In this document: positions 1 through 8,306 of the stretch, one piece after another
Layout of the letters: every line of letters begins with the position of its first letter
Numbering within the stretch: the first letter of the stretch is position 1
Assembly (NCBI RefSeq): GCF_028290625.1
Contig: NZ_JAQGJM010000045.1
Span: 1 to 56,925 of the forward strand
Reading direction: 5' to 3'
Source: Devosia sp.
Lineage (GTDB): Bacteria; Pseudomonadota; Alphaproteobacteria; Rhizobiales; Devosiaceae
DNA: 56,925 nt
Notes under the pieces: generated by a model
The model's input: only the letters and a program-made list of their open reading frames with translations
Database searches by the model: none
What the model was told of the DNA's origin: nothing
Position numbers and translations under genes: made by a program

Positions 1-127
1 CAATTACTGACTGCAGACGATGCACCGACTGCGTTGAAGGTGCCTGCACCGACCGCATTGAGTATAGCGGTTGTGGTAACTCCCCCTACCGAAGGCAGGG
101 TGGTGATTGGAACCTGCGAAAGGGCCG
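1..127. repeat. Terminal copy of the 127-bp end overlap
   Basis: These 127 bases are identical to 56799-56925. Exactly 127 bases is what a de Bruijn assembler leaves when it closes a circle with k=127, so this is most simply an assembly overlap. It is not evidence of a physical terminal repeat. The reading frame that starts at 140 on the minus strand continues unbroken through it. Confidence 0.95.
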
Positions 128-140
128 CTAGACCGAGCAT
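1..140 (-). CDS. Start of a repeat-containing virion protein, split by the contig ends
   Basis: This is the 5' part of a 325-residue protein that continues at 56798 and ends at 55961. The ATG at 140-138 is preceded by a strong ribosome binding site (GAGGGG, 5 nt before the ATG). It lies just downstream of the 637-residue tail fibre that ends at 177. The protein is described under the 55961-56925 entry. In the circle the gene is one open frame with no stop or frameshift at the junction. Confidence 0.85.
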   Translation of the reverse strand, partial: MLGLAALSQVPITTLPSVGGVTTTAILNAVGAGTFNAVGASSAVSN

Positions 141-176
141 GATGGCCCCCTCAGTTGGCTATCGGTGGGCCGATCT

Positions 177-2090
177 TTAGCCGTACTGGCCGCCTGTTGA
201 AGTTCCACCAGCCGAGTTGCCGGGGACAAAATTTGCGCCGCCGCCGCCAGCGTCGATAATGCCGTTAGTTTGGGCATTGTATCGCTGTCCGGATATGGCG
301 GTGCCGGCAAAGACGCAGCTTGCTACGAAGATTTGCCCGCCAAGCTGTGCGAGCAGAAATATCGTAAACGTCAGCGCGCCAGGCGTTGTTACCGTTTGTC
401 CATGGATTGCGATCTGCCCGGCCGTTTGGGTGATCAAGTGGAACTGTGCATTCCCCGTGACGCGGTAACCGCCAGTCGCGATGATAAACGCAGAATGTCC
501 AGCAAAGATATGATAGCCAGCCGAGACACCAAACACCACGTTTTCGAACTGCAGGTAGCAGGCTCCTCCAAAGATGTTGAGGCAGTTACCGCCTGTTGCC
601 GTCTGCATCTTCAGGTAGCGGACCTTCGCCTGGAAGTTTCCGCCAACACCGCCGCCTATCTCAAAGCATGCAGCATTATTAGTAGATATGACCACAGCAT
701 CGTCGTAGGTCGTATTGCCCTCGAAAATGACGCTGTTTGGACCACTGCCACCGACGACTGCTTTGCTGCTCGAAACCCCACCGGCATAAACCCCGTCAGC
801 CATTTTAACGGTGGCGACTTTTCCCCCCAAGTCCACGGAATCGCAGATAAAATCCCACGCGCGTTGGATCGTGAGCACCGGGCCAGAAACCCCGTCGTTG
901 GCATCGTTGCCCGTGTAGGCGCCATAGACCGGCGAACCCGTGACAGAGCCGCTGGTATTGACGGCAGCCCCACCGATGCTCGTCGAGAACTGGAAGGCGT
1001 TGCTGGTGAGGCCTGACGACAGGACATAGTACGTGGTTCCAGCAGTTACCCCGGTGGGAAGGCTGCCGGCGCGTGACAGATAGTGCGTGCCGGCCTGGAG
1101 CACCGTCTGTGTGCCAGACCCAGCGGACCCGGCTACTATCGCACTCCCGCCATTGGTTGCTGACACTGTGATCAGGGTGCTGGAAGCCGTCAGAACGAAA
1201 TAGTCTGTCCCCGTCGCGAAGTTCGTCGGCAGCGAGCCGCTGGTAGCGAACCGTACGCGCTTGCCAACCGAAAGATATGTGTTCGCGGTTGTAATGCCGA
1301 TATTCGCGGAGCCGTTGGTGAACGTCGCAGTCGGGGCGCTCGTATTGATCGCGGCGCCGCCGACCGTGGCGGAAATCTGAAAGGAACTACCGGACAGACC
1401 AGCCGCAATGACATAGTAGGTCGTGTTGTCTATCATGGGGATCGGCAGCGACCCGGTCGATGCAAGAGTCACAGGTTGGCCGGCCGCGAAACTGTTCGTC
1501 ATTGTGACTACGGCTGGATTGGCAGCCGAGACTGTTGCCGTCACAGTGTTCAGCGGGACATTGAAGACAACCGGACTGTTAGCGCTTAAGCCGTGCGCGG
1601 TAGATGTGACAACGGCTGGCGTGGCTATCGAGATGGACGGCGTCGGTATGTTGGCGCCAACAGAGTAGATCTGATCGGCGGACAGCTTTTGCCGGCCGGG
1701 ATGAACATGATCCTGCCGGGCATAAAGCAGCGACGTGCCAACTGCCGCTGTTGGGTTGCTGCCCAGCGGGGCCACGGTTGCCGGCTGGGCCAGTGCGGCC
1801 GCGGGCACGTCGACCCAGATATTCTTGGTAGCACCAGACCAGTTGACCGCAGCGTTTGCATTCGACGACGCAAGGATGGTTGTACGCGCCAGCGTCGTTC
1901 CGGCTGCGGTGTAGGTCCCGAGGCCTACTTCCCAGTCCACACCGTCTGTCGCAGCATAGTAACAGGTGTTGCCGTTCCCGACAGCGGCAAACGACTGAAA
2001 CCCCGCCACAGCGCCGGCAAGCGTATAGGCGCCCGTACCCGAGGTGGTCGTGGTCTCCTGGGCTCTGTCGAAATACAGCGGGCCAGCCAT
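177..2090 (-). CDS. Tail fibre or tailspike with FCCH-like modules and a beta-helix-like C-terminus
   Basis: This 637-residue protein probably forms a receptor-binding fibre. Residues 1-100 resemble a phage fibre head (DRAQETTTTSGTGAYTLAGA). A DHVHP motif at 127-131 is common in fibre collars. Residues about 183-392 hold three related modules of 60-80 residues with the pattern GSLPT..TTYYV followed by a FQxS strand, as in FCCH-like repeats of other phage fibres. From about 393 the sequence (GNDANDG, then LTIQRAW) reads like a right-handed beta-helix. The C-terminus is glycine-rich. No catalytic residues are recognisable, so depolymerase activity is unproven. It sits in a run of virion genes, and its ATG follows the TAA of the 63-residue gene directly. 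Confidence 0.8.
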   Translation of the reverse strand: MAGPLYFDRAQETTTTSGTGAYTLAGAVAGFQSFAAVGNGNTCYYAATDGVDWEVGLGTYTAAGTTLARTTILASSNANAAVNWSGATKNIWVDVPAAALAQPATVAPLGSNPTAAVGTSLLYARQDHVHPGRQKLSADQIYSVGANIPTPSISIATPAVVTSTAHGLSANSPVVFNVPLNTVTATVSAANPAVVTMTNSFAAGQPVTLASTGSLPIPMIDNTTYYVIAAGLSGSSFQISATVGGAAINTSAPTATFTNGSANIGITTANTYLSVGKRVRFATSGSLPTNFATGTDYFVLTASSTLITVSATNGGSAIVAGSAGSGTQTVLQAGTHYLSRAGSLPTGVTAGTTYYVLSSGLTSNAFQFSTSIGGAAVNTSGSVTGSPVYGAYTGNDANDGVSGPVLTIQRAWDFICDSVDLGGKVATVKMADGVYAGGVSSSKAVVGGSGPNSVIFEGNTTYDDAVVISTNNAACFEIGGGVGGNFQAKVRYLKMQTATGGNCLNIFGGACYLQFENVVFGVSAGYHIFAGHSAFIIATGGYRVTGNAQFHLITQTAGQIAIHGQTVTTPGALTFTIFLLAQLGGQIFVASCVFAGTAISGQRYNAQTNGIIDAGGGGANFVPGNSAGGTSTGGQYG

Positions 2091-2282
2091 TTACGACGCC
2101 AGCACCTTGTCGCGGGCCTCGATCTGGGCGTGGCGGATCGCCTCAGGGTCAGTGATACCTGCGGCTTGGGCTTTCTTCACCGCTTCCACCATGGCGTCGA
2201 TGATCCGCGCGTTGACGTTCACGTCCTCGCCAAGAATGCCGTGCGAGGTCATGGATGCGACTGCTGTTACGGTCTCGCCCAT
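2091..2282 (-). CDS. Small conserved-looking phage protein, 63 residues
   Basis: This is a short acidic, helical protein with no recognised domain. It contains ITDPEAIRHAQIEARDKVL near the C-terminus. It lies between the Gp80-like protein and the tail fibre with only 2 nt to each neighbour, so it is probably translated with them. A fibre-associated or assembly role is possible from position only. Confidence 0.6.
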   Translation of the reverse strand: MGETVTAVASMTSHGILGEDVNVNARIIDAMVEAVKKAQAAGITDPEAIRHAQIEARDKVLAS

Positions 2283-2284
2283 CG

Positions 2285-2716
2285 TCAGGACTCGGTGATC
2301 GTGCTGGCGGTCGTGAGTTGGGGCGTGATGCCCGAACCGGTGACGATATTCGGCGTGATGGGGCCGCTGTAGAGGATGATGCCCGCCCCAGACGCCAGCA
2401 TGCCCACCGAGGCGTACGTCGCCGTACCGGAGCCACCTGTGCCCGCCGGGAAGGTGACAGCCGCTACAGGCGACGTGGAGGCCGTGGTCGATGCCGTCCA
2501 GCCACCGGTCGTGCGGGCGACTGCAACGCGGGCGTACGAGGTGTAGGTCACCTCGCTTGTCGATTGCGTGCCGCCAGTGCCCGGATCGGCAGTGTGGAGA
2601 GCCACATAGAGATTGGTGTTCGGAGACGTGACGGTGTTGTCAGCGATGTTCGCCCACGCCGTGGCGTTGAAGACCAGCTTGAGCAAATTATTGCTGGTAG
2701 TTTGCGACTTGCCCAT
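2285..2716 (-). CDS. Gp80-like virion structural protein
   Basis: The 143-residue protein matches a widespread phage structural family. Its pattern runs NLLKLVFNATAWANI, LYVALHTADPGTGGTQST, YARVAVAR, then FPAGTGGSGTATYASVG and an SGAGIILYSG strand. Such proteins are usually encoded beside tail fibres and are thought to be beta-rich tail or baseplate components. A GAGGA ribosome binding site precedes the ATG. A terminator hairpin lies immediately upstream. Confidence 0.75.
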   Translation of the reverse strand: MGKSQTTSNNLLKLVFNATAWANIADNTVTSPNTNLYVALHTADPGTGGTQSTSEVTYTSYARVAVARTTGGWTASTTASTSPVAAVTFPAGTGGSGTATYASVGMLASGAGIILYSGPITPNIVTGSGITPQLTTASTITES

Positions 2717-2731
2717 CGGTTAGTCCTCAAC

Positions 2732-2753
2732 AAAAAGCCGCCCTGAGGCGGCG
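2732..2753 (-). terminator. Rho-independent terminator
   Basis: Read on the minus strand: GCCGCC, loop TCAG, GGCGGC, then TTTTTG. It lies between the 191-residue structural gene and the Gp80-like gene, so it should reduce read-through from the former into the latter. Confidence 0.8.
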
Positions 2754-2784
2754 TGCACGGCGTGGGTTGGTAGTTTGGCTACGG

Positions 2785-3360
2785 TCAGTAGACCGAAGCG
2801 ATCGGCCCAAGATTGGCCGTGTAGGTCGTCGGCGGGGTGATCGCAGCACCGGTTCCGAGCGTACCGGTCGCAGAGCCGGTCAGCAGCGGCAGGCCGGGCG
2901 AGGCGTAGGTGCCAAGCTTGGCCGTGGTGCCGTTGGACTGTGCGACGAGGAAGTAGGTCCCCGCAGCGGCCTGGTAGGTCGCAGTGAAGGCGAGCCGCTG
3001 GAACGTGTTGGCGGTGCCGGCCGTGGTGCCTGTGGCGAGCGAGGTCGCAACGAGGGCGCCGGTCGAGTCATGCAGCTCGAAGGTCCAGAGGTCGGTGCCG
3101 CCGGTGGAACCGACGAGAACCTGGATACCCGTCAGCAGTGCGGCAGTGCCGAGGCTGTAGTTGACGTAGTAGCGGGTACCGGCGACCATCGTCTTGTCGA
3201 GAGCGTTACCGAGGTACTTGAGGGCCGATGCCAACTGGATCAGCGTCGACATGGCGCTCTGGGGCGCCTGGCCGGCGGAGAGCTGGGTGTCGAGGTTGAG
3301 CTGTTCCGAGCCGGTGAACACCGACTGCTGGGGAAGGCCATTGTTGATCAAACCGGACAT
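2785..3360 (-). CDS. Virion structural protein, 191 residues
   Basis: This is a Thr/Gly/Ala-rich beta-type protein beginning MSGLINNGLPQQSVFTGSEQ. It has the low-charge, repeat-like composition of tail or head decoration proteins. There is no catalytic motif. An AAGGA sequence precedes the ATG. It lies between two other structural genes and is followed by a terminator. The exact virion position cannot be told from sequence. Confidence 0.65.
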   Translation of the reverse strand: MSGLINNGLPQQSVFTGSEQLNLDTQLSAGQAPQSAMSTLIQLASALKYLGNALDKTMVAGTRYYVNYSLGTAALLTGIQVLVGSTGGTDLWTFELHDSTGALVATSLATGTTAGTANTFQRLAFTATYQAAAGTYFLVAQSNGTTAKLGTYASPGLPLLTGSATGTLGTGAAITPPTTYTANLGPIASVY

Positions 3361-3402
3361 TGGTCAGGTTCCTTTCGTGAGATAGCGATGGATGGAAGGG
3401 GG

Positions 3403-3912
3403 TCAGGTGCTCGTCGCGCCGAGCTTGGAGGACTTCCACTTGAGGGTGGTCGTCAGGTAGAATTCGCACCGAAGCGCGTTGGTCAGGGTGACGCCGGTTG
3501 AGCCCGCCGTTCCGTCGATCGTTTCCGAGCCGGTCGCATAGACCTTGGCGGGGTTGGCACCATCGTTGAACACGATGACCGACCCACCTACCCCGACTGC
3601 TGTAGCCGATGGCAGGATGACGCCAGTGCCGGAGGCTACGGTGGACAGCACGTTTTCCTGTGCGGCGAGCTGCAGGGCGTCGGCTCGAGTTGTGCCGGCG
3701 GCGGTGAGCGCATCGGCAACGCTCTCGTTGATGTAGGTGAAATCACCTGCAGCCGGGGTTGTGCCGCCGACGACGCCGTTGAACGTACCGGTATAGACAC
3801 CAGCCGTAGTTCCGGCGAAGGCGGCATTGATCTGCGCGAAGGCAGCGTTGAGCAGGCTTCCATCGATAAGGCGGGAGCCCGCGGTGAATAGCTTAGTCAC
3901 GACATTGGCCAT
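3403..3912 (-). CDS. Virion structural protein, 169 residues
   Basis: The protein begins MANVVTKLFTAGSRLIDGSL and is rich in Ala, Gly, Thr and Val, with short predicted beta strands (VIVFNDG, KVYATGSETIDG). A near-perfect ribosome binding site (AAGGAGG, 6 nt before the ATG) suggests high expression. The composition and neighbours indicate a tail or fibre-associated structural protein. No named domain is recognised. Confidence 0.65.
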   Translation of the reverse strand: MANVVTKLFTAGSRLIDGSLLNAAFAQINAAFAGTTAGVYTGTFNGVVGGTTPAAGDFTYINESVADALTAAGTTRADALQLAAQENVLSTVASGTGVILPSATAVGVGGSVIVFNDGANPAKVYATGSETIDGTAGSTGVTLTNALRCEFYLTTTLKWKSSKLGATST

Positions 3913-3927
3913 TGCGGGCCTCCTTAT

Positions 3928-4092
3928 TTAGCCAGTCACGAGCGCAAGTTCATCCGGCGGCGGTAGGCCAGCCCCGCCGGGCGCAAGAGAGTCGGTGATG
4001 TTGGGTTGTCCGCGCCTTACCAGCCGAAGGCGGCGATCTTGGCGTGCTCGCGGGGCGCCGCCCTTGGCGCCACTTGCCAGTTCGACCGGCAT
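3928..4092 (-). CDS. Possible small basic protein, 54 residues
   Basis: The frame starts at ATG 4092, 8 nt after the stop of the upstream gene, and ends just before the next ribosome binding site. It is Arg-rich in the middle and Pro/Gly-rich at the end. No good ribosome binding site is seen, so translation would depend on coupling. It may be a real small gene filling the gap or a chance frame. Confidence 0.4.
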   Translation of the reverse strand: MPVELASGAKGGAPRARQDRRLRLVRRGQPNITDSLAPGGAGLPPPDELALVTG

Positions 4093-4100
4093 GTCGATGG

Positions 4101-4760
4101 CTATAGCACCGACGCAAAAGCCGAGTGAAATACTGGCAGCGTACCCAGAGCTGTATTGCGAAAATGTTCCACCGTCACGAACTGGCCATTGTAGGCCAAG
4201 ATGTCGGCGTGCGATACCGCCCCCTCTGTGCCATCCCAAAGCGAATAACTCATTTCGTCGCCATCCACTTCGTAGATGTTCTGGTAGATCGTCCCGTCCT
4301 TCTGCATCTGTTGGGCGAAACTGATGGTACGGAGGACATTCAGCGACCCTGCATAGATACCGATATCGATCTTGGCCGGGGTGATGATGACGTGCAGCGA
4401 ACCCGTCGTAATGTCGGTGATTAGCCCAAGCCCATGAGGATTGGTGATCATTCCAAGTGAGCCAGTATTGTCGCCAGCCGACCATGCCGCAGTGGTTTCG
4501 AACCTCTTGCAGACACTTGGCAGCGCGACCCCGCTATAGGCCGCGGTGGTGGCGATTCCGCTAGCGGGAGCGACCAGTGCGTTGCCGCTGATAGTCGCAA
4601 GCACGACTTGAGGCCCGATCGAAGTGGGCACTTGCTCCCACACCTGACCACTGTCGGCCACACCGATCGCACCATCGGCGCGTCGAAAGCTATCTTCCAG
4701 AGCCGATGGGAAAACCCCGCCTCGGCCAACCGATAGAAATGCCCCACTTCCCACGCTCAT
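4101..4760 (-). CDS. Probable virion protein, 219 residues
   Basis: The start is taken at ATG 4760, which overlaps the TGA of the upstream gene (ATGA). An earlier in-frame ATG at 4829 would overlap that gene by 73 nt. The central part (EDSFRRADG, GMITNPHGLG, then IDIGIYAGSLNVLRTISF) looks beta-rich, like lectin or jelly-roll-type fibre domains, but no family is recognised. Coupling to the preceding structural gene suggests the two products act together. Confidence 0.6.
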   Translation of the reverse strand: MSVGSGAFLSVGRGGVFPSALEDSFRRADGAIGVADSGQVWEQVPTSIGPQVVLATISGNALVAPASGIATTAAYSGVALPSVCKRFETTAAWSAGDNTGSLGMITNPHGLGLITDITTGSLHVIITPAKIDIGIYAGSLNVLRTISFAQQMQKDGTIYQNIYEVDGDEMSYSLWDGTEGAVSHADILAYNGQFVTVEHFRNTALGTLPVFHSAFASVL

Positions 4761-5629
4761 CGATAGCTGACCGTGCACCCGACATTGGCTAGCGTGGCAT
4801 CGAACCCGACAAAGATACCAGCGGAACACGCCACGTCGAGGGTGACGCTGAACGGAGTGAACGTCGTGACCGGCAGCGAGAAACTGGCCACCACCGTGCC
4901 GGTCTCGGTCGTGCTGTTGTAGACGGTCAGCACGCCGGCAGTCACGGCGCCAGTCGGCGTGATGGTGATGGTGTGGATGAACCCGGCGGAGCCCTTGATC
5001 TGGCCATCAGCGGTGACACGGCCGAATACGTAGGGGCCATTCTCGACTAAAAGACCAAGCAGCGGGCCGGCAAGGCGGACACGGTCCCAATCAGTCCCGT
5101 TGAAGCCCATGGGCAAGACACGCAATGACTGCGACGTTGTGCCGGCAGTCGTTGTAATGCCCAACGGTTGAGCAGCCGTGTTACTGAATGTGTCCGTTAG
5201 GGCGGCCGATGAGACTCGCGGGTTGCCGATCAACTCGCCGCCAGTAGAGAACTGCTGCTGCGTCCTATCGCCATTAGAATACGTTGGGTAGGTTGTACTC
5301 ACTCGCCCGCCTACGGGGACCGGCACCGTAGTGCCTGCCGCAGCATCGTCCACCGCTAGAACGTTCCCGCCGGTTTGCGTGATATTGCTGGCCACGGCGC
5401 TTTGGTTGCTGGCAATGACCACAGGTGAACTGCTGGCCATGGTCGCCTGGCCATTGGCGTTGTAGGTCAGAGGATTCCCCAGACTATCGAGGATTTCGAC
5501 CTGAGCGATACCACCGGGGCCGCTACCTGAGGCATTCGTGTCGATCGAACCGTCCGAATTGACCTTAATCCGGTAGTCACCGGACTCGTCGCTTACGGTC
5601 ACATTTTGCGAAATCGGCTTTTTGACCAT
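4757..5629 (-). CDS. Virion structural protein with PVVIASNQSAV motif, 290 residues
   Basis: Residues near 65-85 carry MASSSPVVIASNQSAV, a motif often seen in phage virion proteins. It is followed by VPVGG and TTYPTYSNGDR segments. The C-terminal half (FIHTITITPTGAVTAGVLTVYN) is a predicted beta domain. An AAAGGA ribosome binding site precedes the ATG, and a terminator sits just upstream. It probably belongs to the adsorption apparatus. Confidence 0.7.
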   Translation of the reverse strand: MVKKPISQNVTVSDESGDYRIKVNSDGSIDTNASGSGPGGIAQVEILDSLGNPLTYNANGQATMASSSPVVIASNQSAVASNITQTGGNVLAVDDAAAGTTVPVPVGGRVSTTYPTYSNGDRTQQQFSTGGELIGNPRVSSAALTDTFSNTAAQPLGITTTAGTTSQSLRVLPMGFNGTDWDRVRLAGPLLGLLVENGPYVFGRVTADGQIKGSAGFIHTITITPTGAVTAGVLTVYNSTTETGTVVASFSLPVTTFTPFSVTLDVACSAGIFVGFDATLANVGCTVSYR

Positions 5630-5654
5630 TACGGACGGTCCTTTCGTTCAAGAC

Positions 5655-5680
5655 GAAAAGGCCCGCTCAAATGGCGGGCT
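5655..5680 (-). terminator. Rho-independent terminator
   Basis: Minus-strand reading: GCCCGC, loop CATTTGA, GCGGGC, then CTTTTCG. It ends the 74-residue gene and immediately precedes the ribosome binding site of the 290-residue structural gene. Confidence 0.8.
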
Positions 5681-5729
5681 GTGCTTGTCGGATTCTGGCG
5701 GAAATGCTAGGTTTGGGCTGTTGAGCCGG

Positions 5730-5954
5730 TTACTTCTTCAGCGGCAGTTTCGACCGGCCGCGCTCACGATCCTTCGCGGCGCTGAACGACATTTTTTGCT
5801 CTGCAGCATCAATAGCGTTCCGAGCCCAGTCAGTGCCCATAGGCTGGCCTTTGGCCTTCGCGAGGGCTTTCATGCCGGCTGCTGCTACTGCCTTCGACTG
5901 CTTCGTTTCCGAGGTCTGTCGAGTTGAACCCGAGCCTCTGCCGCGTATGGCCAT
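5730..5954 (-). CDS. Small basic hypothetical protein, 74 residues
   Basis: The start at ATG 5954 is chosen because GGAG lies 8 nt upstream; an upstream extension of the frame looks non-coding. The protein is strongly basic (MAIRGRGSGSTRQ at the start, RGRSKLPLKK at the end) with an Ala-rich helix between. Nucleic-acid binding is possible from charge alone. It is followed by a terminator. Confidence 0.6.
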   Translation of the reverse strand: MAIRGRGSGSTRQTSETKQSKAVAAAGMKALAKAKGQPMGTDWARNAIDAAEQKMSFSAAKDRERGRSKLPLKK

Positions 5955-6021
5955 GGTGAGTTCTCCGAGGTTCGGAACAAGCGGAAACCCGCCACAGCGA
6001 ACCGGGCGGGTCAAATTGGAA

Positions 6022-6528
6022 CTAATAGCGGATGCGGAGCCCGTTACTGCGGTGACGCAAATGCGATGCCTTAGCCACCGAGAAGGCCTCATGCGCATAG
6101 GAAACCAGCTTCGGCAGTTCGTGCTCGGGCGCTTCCGGCGCGCCGCGCTGCGCATTGATCTCCACCGGAGACGACGCCACAACCTTTGACACGAAGCCAG
6201 GGATATCGCTCTCAGCGATAGCGAACCATTCCCTCTTTACGCCCTCGAAGCCTGATGCGCGCGCTACAGAAATCGCATGCTTCTCCAGCACGGCAGCATC
6301 TTCGCGACTATGCACCAAAAGCTGGGCAACGTACCGGCAAGTCTGGCCGGTTTCGTGGGCATGCCCCTGAGAACGCTTCGAGATGTTCTTGGTCATCCCG
6401 ACCTTCACCAACCCACTGTTGCCGACCATGGCAAAGTAGACCATGAGTTCGTCGGGTAGCGACCATCTCGCAGTCCGCTGCGGCTTACGACGAGCATCGT
6501 AGGCCGTAATGGGTTGAACCATCGGCAT
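6022..6528 (-). CDS. T5orf172/GIY-YIG-like nuclease-family protein
   Basis: Residues about 28-75 match the T5orf172 (MUG113) branch of the GIY-YIG fold: YFAMVGNSGLVKVGMTKNIS then KRSQGHAHETGQ. The paired strands and the VGMTKN turn are typical. Phage members are often annotated as DNA-binding or nuclease-like proteins of unknown role. The C-terminal third is unrecognised. No strong ribosome binding site is seen before ATG 6528. Confidence 0.7.
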   Translation of the reverse strand: MPMVQPITAYDARRKPQRTARWSLPDELMVYFAMVGNSGLVKVGMTKNISKRSQGHAHETGQTCRYVAQLLVHSREDAAVLEKHAISVARASGFEGVKREWFAIAESDIPGFVSKVVASSPVEINAQRGAPEAPEHELPKLVSYAHEAFSVAKASHLRHRSNGLRIRY

Positions 6529-6616
6529 CGGGAAGGGCCAGCAATGTGTGGAAGGGCGCCGCGCAAATCACGATTGCATGCAGCGTTTCACACATGCCGG
6601 ATTTTTACGCCAAATG

Positions 6617-6892
6617 TCAAGTGCGGTTGAGGTTCGCGACGATATCCCAAACGTTGATTTCGCCCGGCGGCGTGCGCTCAAGCTCCGGCATGCGTGGGAT
6701 AAGGTGGCGTCCAACTTCGCTGGTTATCGGCTCGCACCGCCGAAAGCCATTGCCGCGAAACTGCTGACCATCCTCGTCAACGACATAGTGCCTACCGCCT
6801 TCGAAGCGATCGTAGAAGCCGATGGACCATTGGTCGCCTGGATCTCCATCTGCGTACTTCGTGGCTAGCACGTATGCCCCCTTGTCGATCAC
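6617..6892 (-). CDS. Hypothetical protein, 91 residues
   Basis: The start is GTG 6892 inside GTGA, which overlaps the upstream stop and follows a strong AGGAGG. The ATG at 7009 would overlap the upstream gene by 121 nt. Residues 3-45 contain KGAYVLATKYADGDPGDQWSIGFYD, a small beta-type pattern recurring in phage early proteins. The function is unknown. Confidence 0.65.
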   Translation of the reverse strand: MIDKGAYVLATKYADGDPGDQWSIGFYDRFEGGRHYVVDEDGQQFRGNGFRRCEPITSEVGRHLIPRMPELERTPPGEINVWDIVANLNRT

Positions 6893-7452
6893 GCTGCCCT
6901 CCTGTTCTGCAGCCGCTCCACAATCGCCACCTCTTCCAGCACGCCGCGGATTTCCACCATGCCATCGGCTACGATGCGGGCATTGGGCTTGTTGTTCCGA
7001 TACCGCCACCTAGCATATGCGGTTGGCCCATGTTCGCCAATGACGACGAACTCGAGGCAGCGCATTTTCGGCAGTCCAAGCGCTGTGAACAGCCGATTGT
7101 ACGATGCCCGCGCATCTGCCCCAATCTCAATGACGCTCTCGGGATTGATGCCGCCACCGTCGACTGCCTCGCGGGATGGATCCACGGCCTTTGCCCCACC
7201 GACCTGGCTGCGCTCGTAGATGGCCCGGAAGCGAGCTGCAGCCTCTTCCTGCGATGGAGTGCAGTGGAAGCGGCAGGCACCACCCATGAGCGTCTTGCGG
7301 TCCACCATGGCCCGTTCCCGGCCGGGGTTGGGTGCATTGGTGTCTAGCTGGTGGAGGAAGCCTGCCCATGTCTGAAGGGCGGCTGGCACGAACGCTTCCC
7401 GGATGTCTGGCCCGGTTTCGATTGTCGCGGTTTTCATTTGCTTACGCCCCAT
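6889..7452 (-). CDS. Hypothetical phage protein, 187 residues
   Basis: No family is recognised. The middle (RFRAIYERSQVGGAKAVDPS) and C-terminal half (SYNRLFTALGLPKMRCLEFVV, then RIVADGMVEIRGVLEEVAIVERL) look like a soluble mixed alpha/beta protein. The start may be ATG 7452 or the second in-frame ATG 15 nt later; neither has a clear ribosome binding site. It is coupled to the 91-residue gene. Confidence 0.65.
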   Translation of the reverse strand: MGRKQMKTATIETGPDIREAFVPAALQTWAGFLHQLDTNAPNPGRERAMVDRKTLMGGACRFHCTPSQEEAAARFRAIYERSQVGGAKAVDPSREAVDGGGINPESVIEIGADARASYNRLFTALGLPKMRCLEFVVIGEHGPTAYARWRYRNNKPNARIVADGMVEIRGVLEEVAIVERLQNRRAA

Positions 7453-7488
7453 GATGATATCGCCCGGCTGGTGTGGAAATACAGTGCG

Positions 7489-7734
7489 TTAGGTGGTGAG
7501 AGAGGCGCGGAGCATCGACTGATAGATGCCCTTGGCGATGGCGTTGTTGTGCTCGGTTTCTAGCATGCTGGTAATGTAGCCAAGCTCGGCCTCAGCCAGC
7601 ATCTCGTCGGTTGGGTCCAACATCGCTTCGATAGAGGCACGGGCGAGGACTTCGCCAGATACATCCCCCCACGATCCGCGCTGGACTTCGAATATGGCTT
7701 TGGCAACCCGCTCCACCATCGTACTCGTCGTCAT
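7489..7734 (-). CDS. Small early phage protein, 81 residues
   Basis: The product is helical and acidic: MVERVAKAIFEVQR, then ARASIEAMLDPTDEMLAEAE. Proteins with the pattern RVAxAI...ARAxIEAM.PT are common in alphaproteobacterial prophages but have no known function. The ATG overlaps the upstream stop as ATGA. Confidence 0.65.
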   Translation of the reverse strand: MTTSTMVERVAKAIFEVQRGSWGDVSGEVLARASIEAMLDPTDEMLAEAELGYITSMLETEHNNAIAKGIYQSMLRASLTT

Positions 7735-8015
7735 GGCTTATCCTTGGCTTGGAAGTAGTCAGATGGGGTTAGCCCAAGTTGATCGGTTTCTTCTGCAAGA
7801 AATGCCTCCATCTTGCGCGCGGCCTCTTCCGTGATATACTCGCCGGGAGTAGCGTCGATGGCGTCCCACACTTCGCTAGAACGTCGCCAATATTCGCCAG
7901 CCGTCTCTAGCATGGACGTTGCCTGCTTCAAAGCTCGTTGCGAATACCACAGAGCACAAAGGCTCGCGAAGCCCACCACCAGCACAGCTGCGAAAGCGAA
8001 ATCGGTCTGGCTCAT
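7731..8015 (-). CDS. Single-span membrane protein, 94 residues
   Basis: Residues 6-25 (FAFAAVLVVGFASLCALWYS) form one transmembrane helix near the N-terminus, followed by a soluble helical tail. The start overlaps the upstream stop as ATGA. It lies among early genes, not next to the endolysin, so a holin role is unlikely. The function is unknown. Confidence 0.65.
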   Translation of the reverse strand: MSQTDFAFAAVLVVGFASLCALWYSQRALKQATSMLETAGEYWRRSSEVWDAIDATPGEYITEEAARKMEAFLAEETDQLGLTPSDYFQAKDKP

Positions 8016-8302
8016 GTCCTAGCTCCTGAACGAATGGAGGAGGCGATATTGCGGGAACAGGCCTGCCCGATCGGCTCGTTAGAAACCGTTGCGCCGTGTT
8101 CCTCAGCGACTTTGGCGCATCGCTCGCGTTCGGCTAGGATGGCTCGTGCGACGTGCTCAAGAAATGCTGCGCCGGTATCACCCACCATCCCGAAGCGCAC
8201 CGAGACGCCGCACCTGTCATCGCGCAGCGCCGCGCTCACCGCCAACGAGGCGACTGCATATGCGTCCTCCGGTATTGCCTTCACGTCCTCTGCAATATCC
8301 AT
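8012..8302 (-). CDS. Small early protein with ILAERER motif, 96 residues
   Basis: The start at ATG 8302 follows AAGGAG and falls just after the upstream stop. The protein contains AIPEDAYAVA and later VARAILAERERCAKVAEEHG. The same PEDV..A...ILAERER pattern occurs in the products at 28934-29176 and 35650-35865, making a family of three dispersed relatives. The function is unknown. Confidence 0.65.
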   Translation of the reverse strand: MDIAEDVKAIPEDAYAVASLAVSAALRDDRCGVSVRFGMVGDTGAAFLEHVARAILAERERCAKVAEEHGATVSNEPIGQACSRNIASSIRSGART

Positions 8303-8306
8303 GGTT

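Noticed and set aside
1..127. True direct terminal repeats of the virion DNA
   Set aside because: Length exactly equal to a common assembly k-mer and P22-like packaging both point to an assembly overlap.
1593..2372. Rightward frame of 259 codons over the tail fibre
   Set aside because: It is a shadow of the fibre gene: Arg/Gly/Cys-rich with no domain, opposite a well-supported gene.
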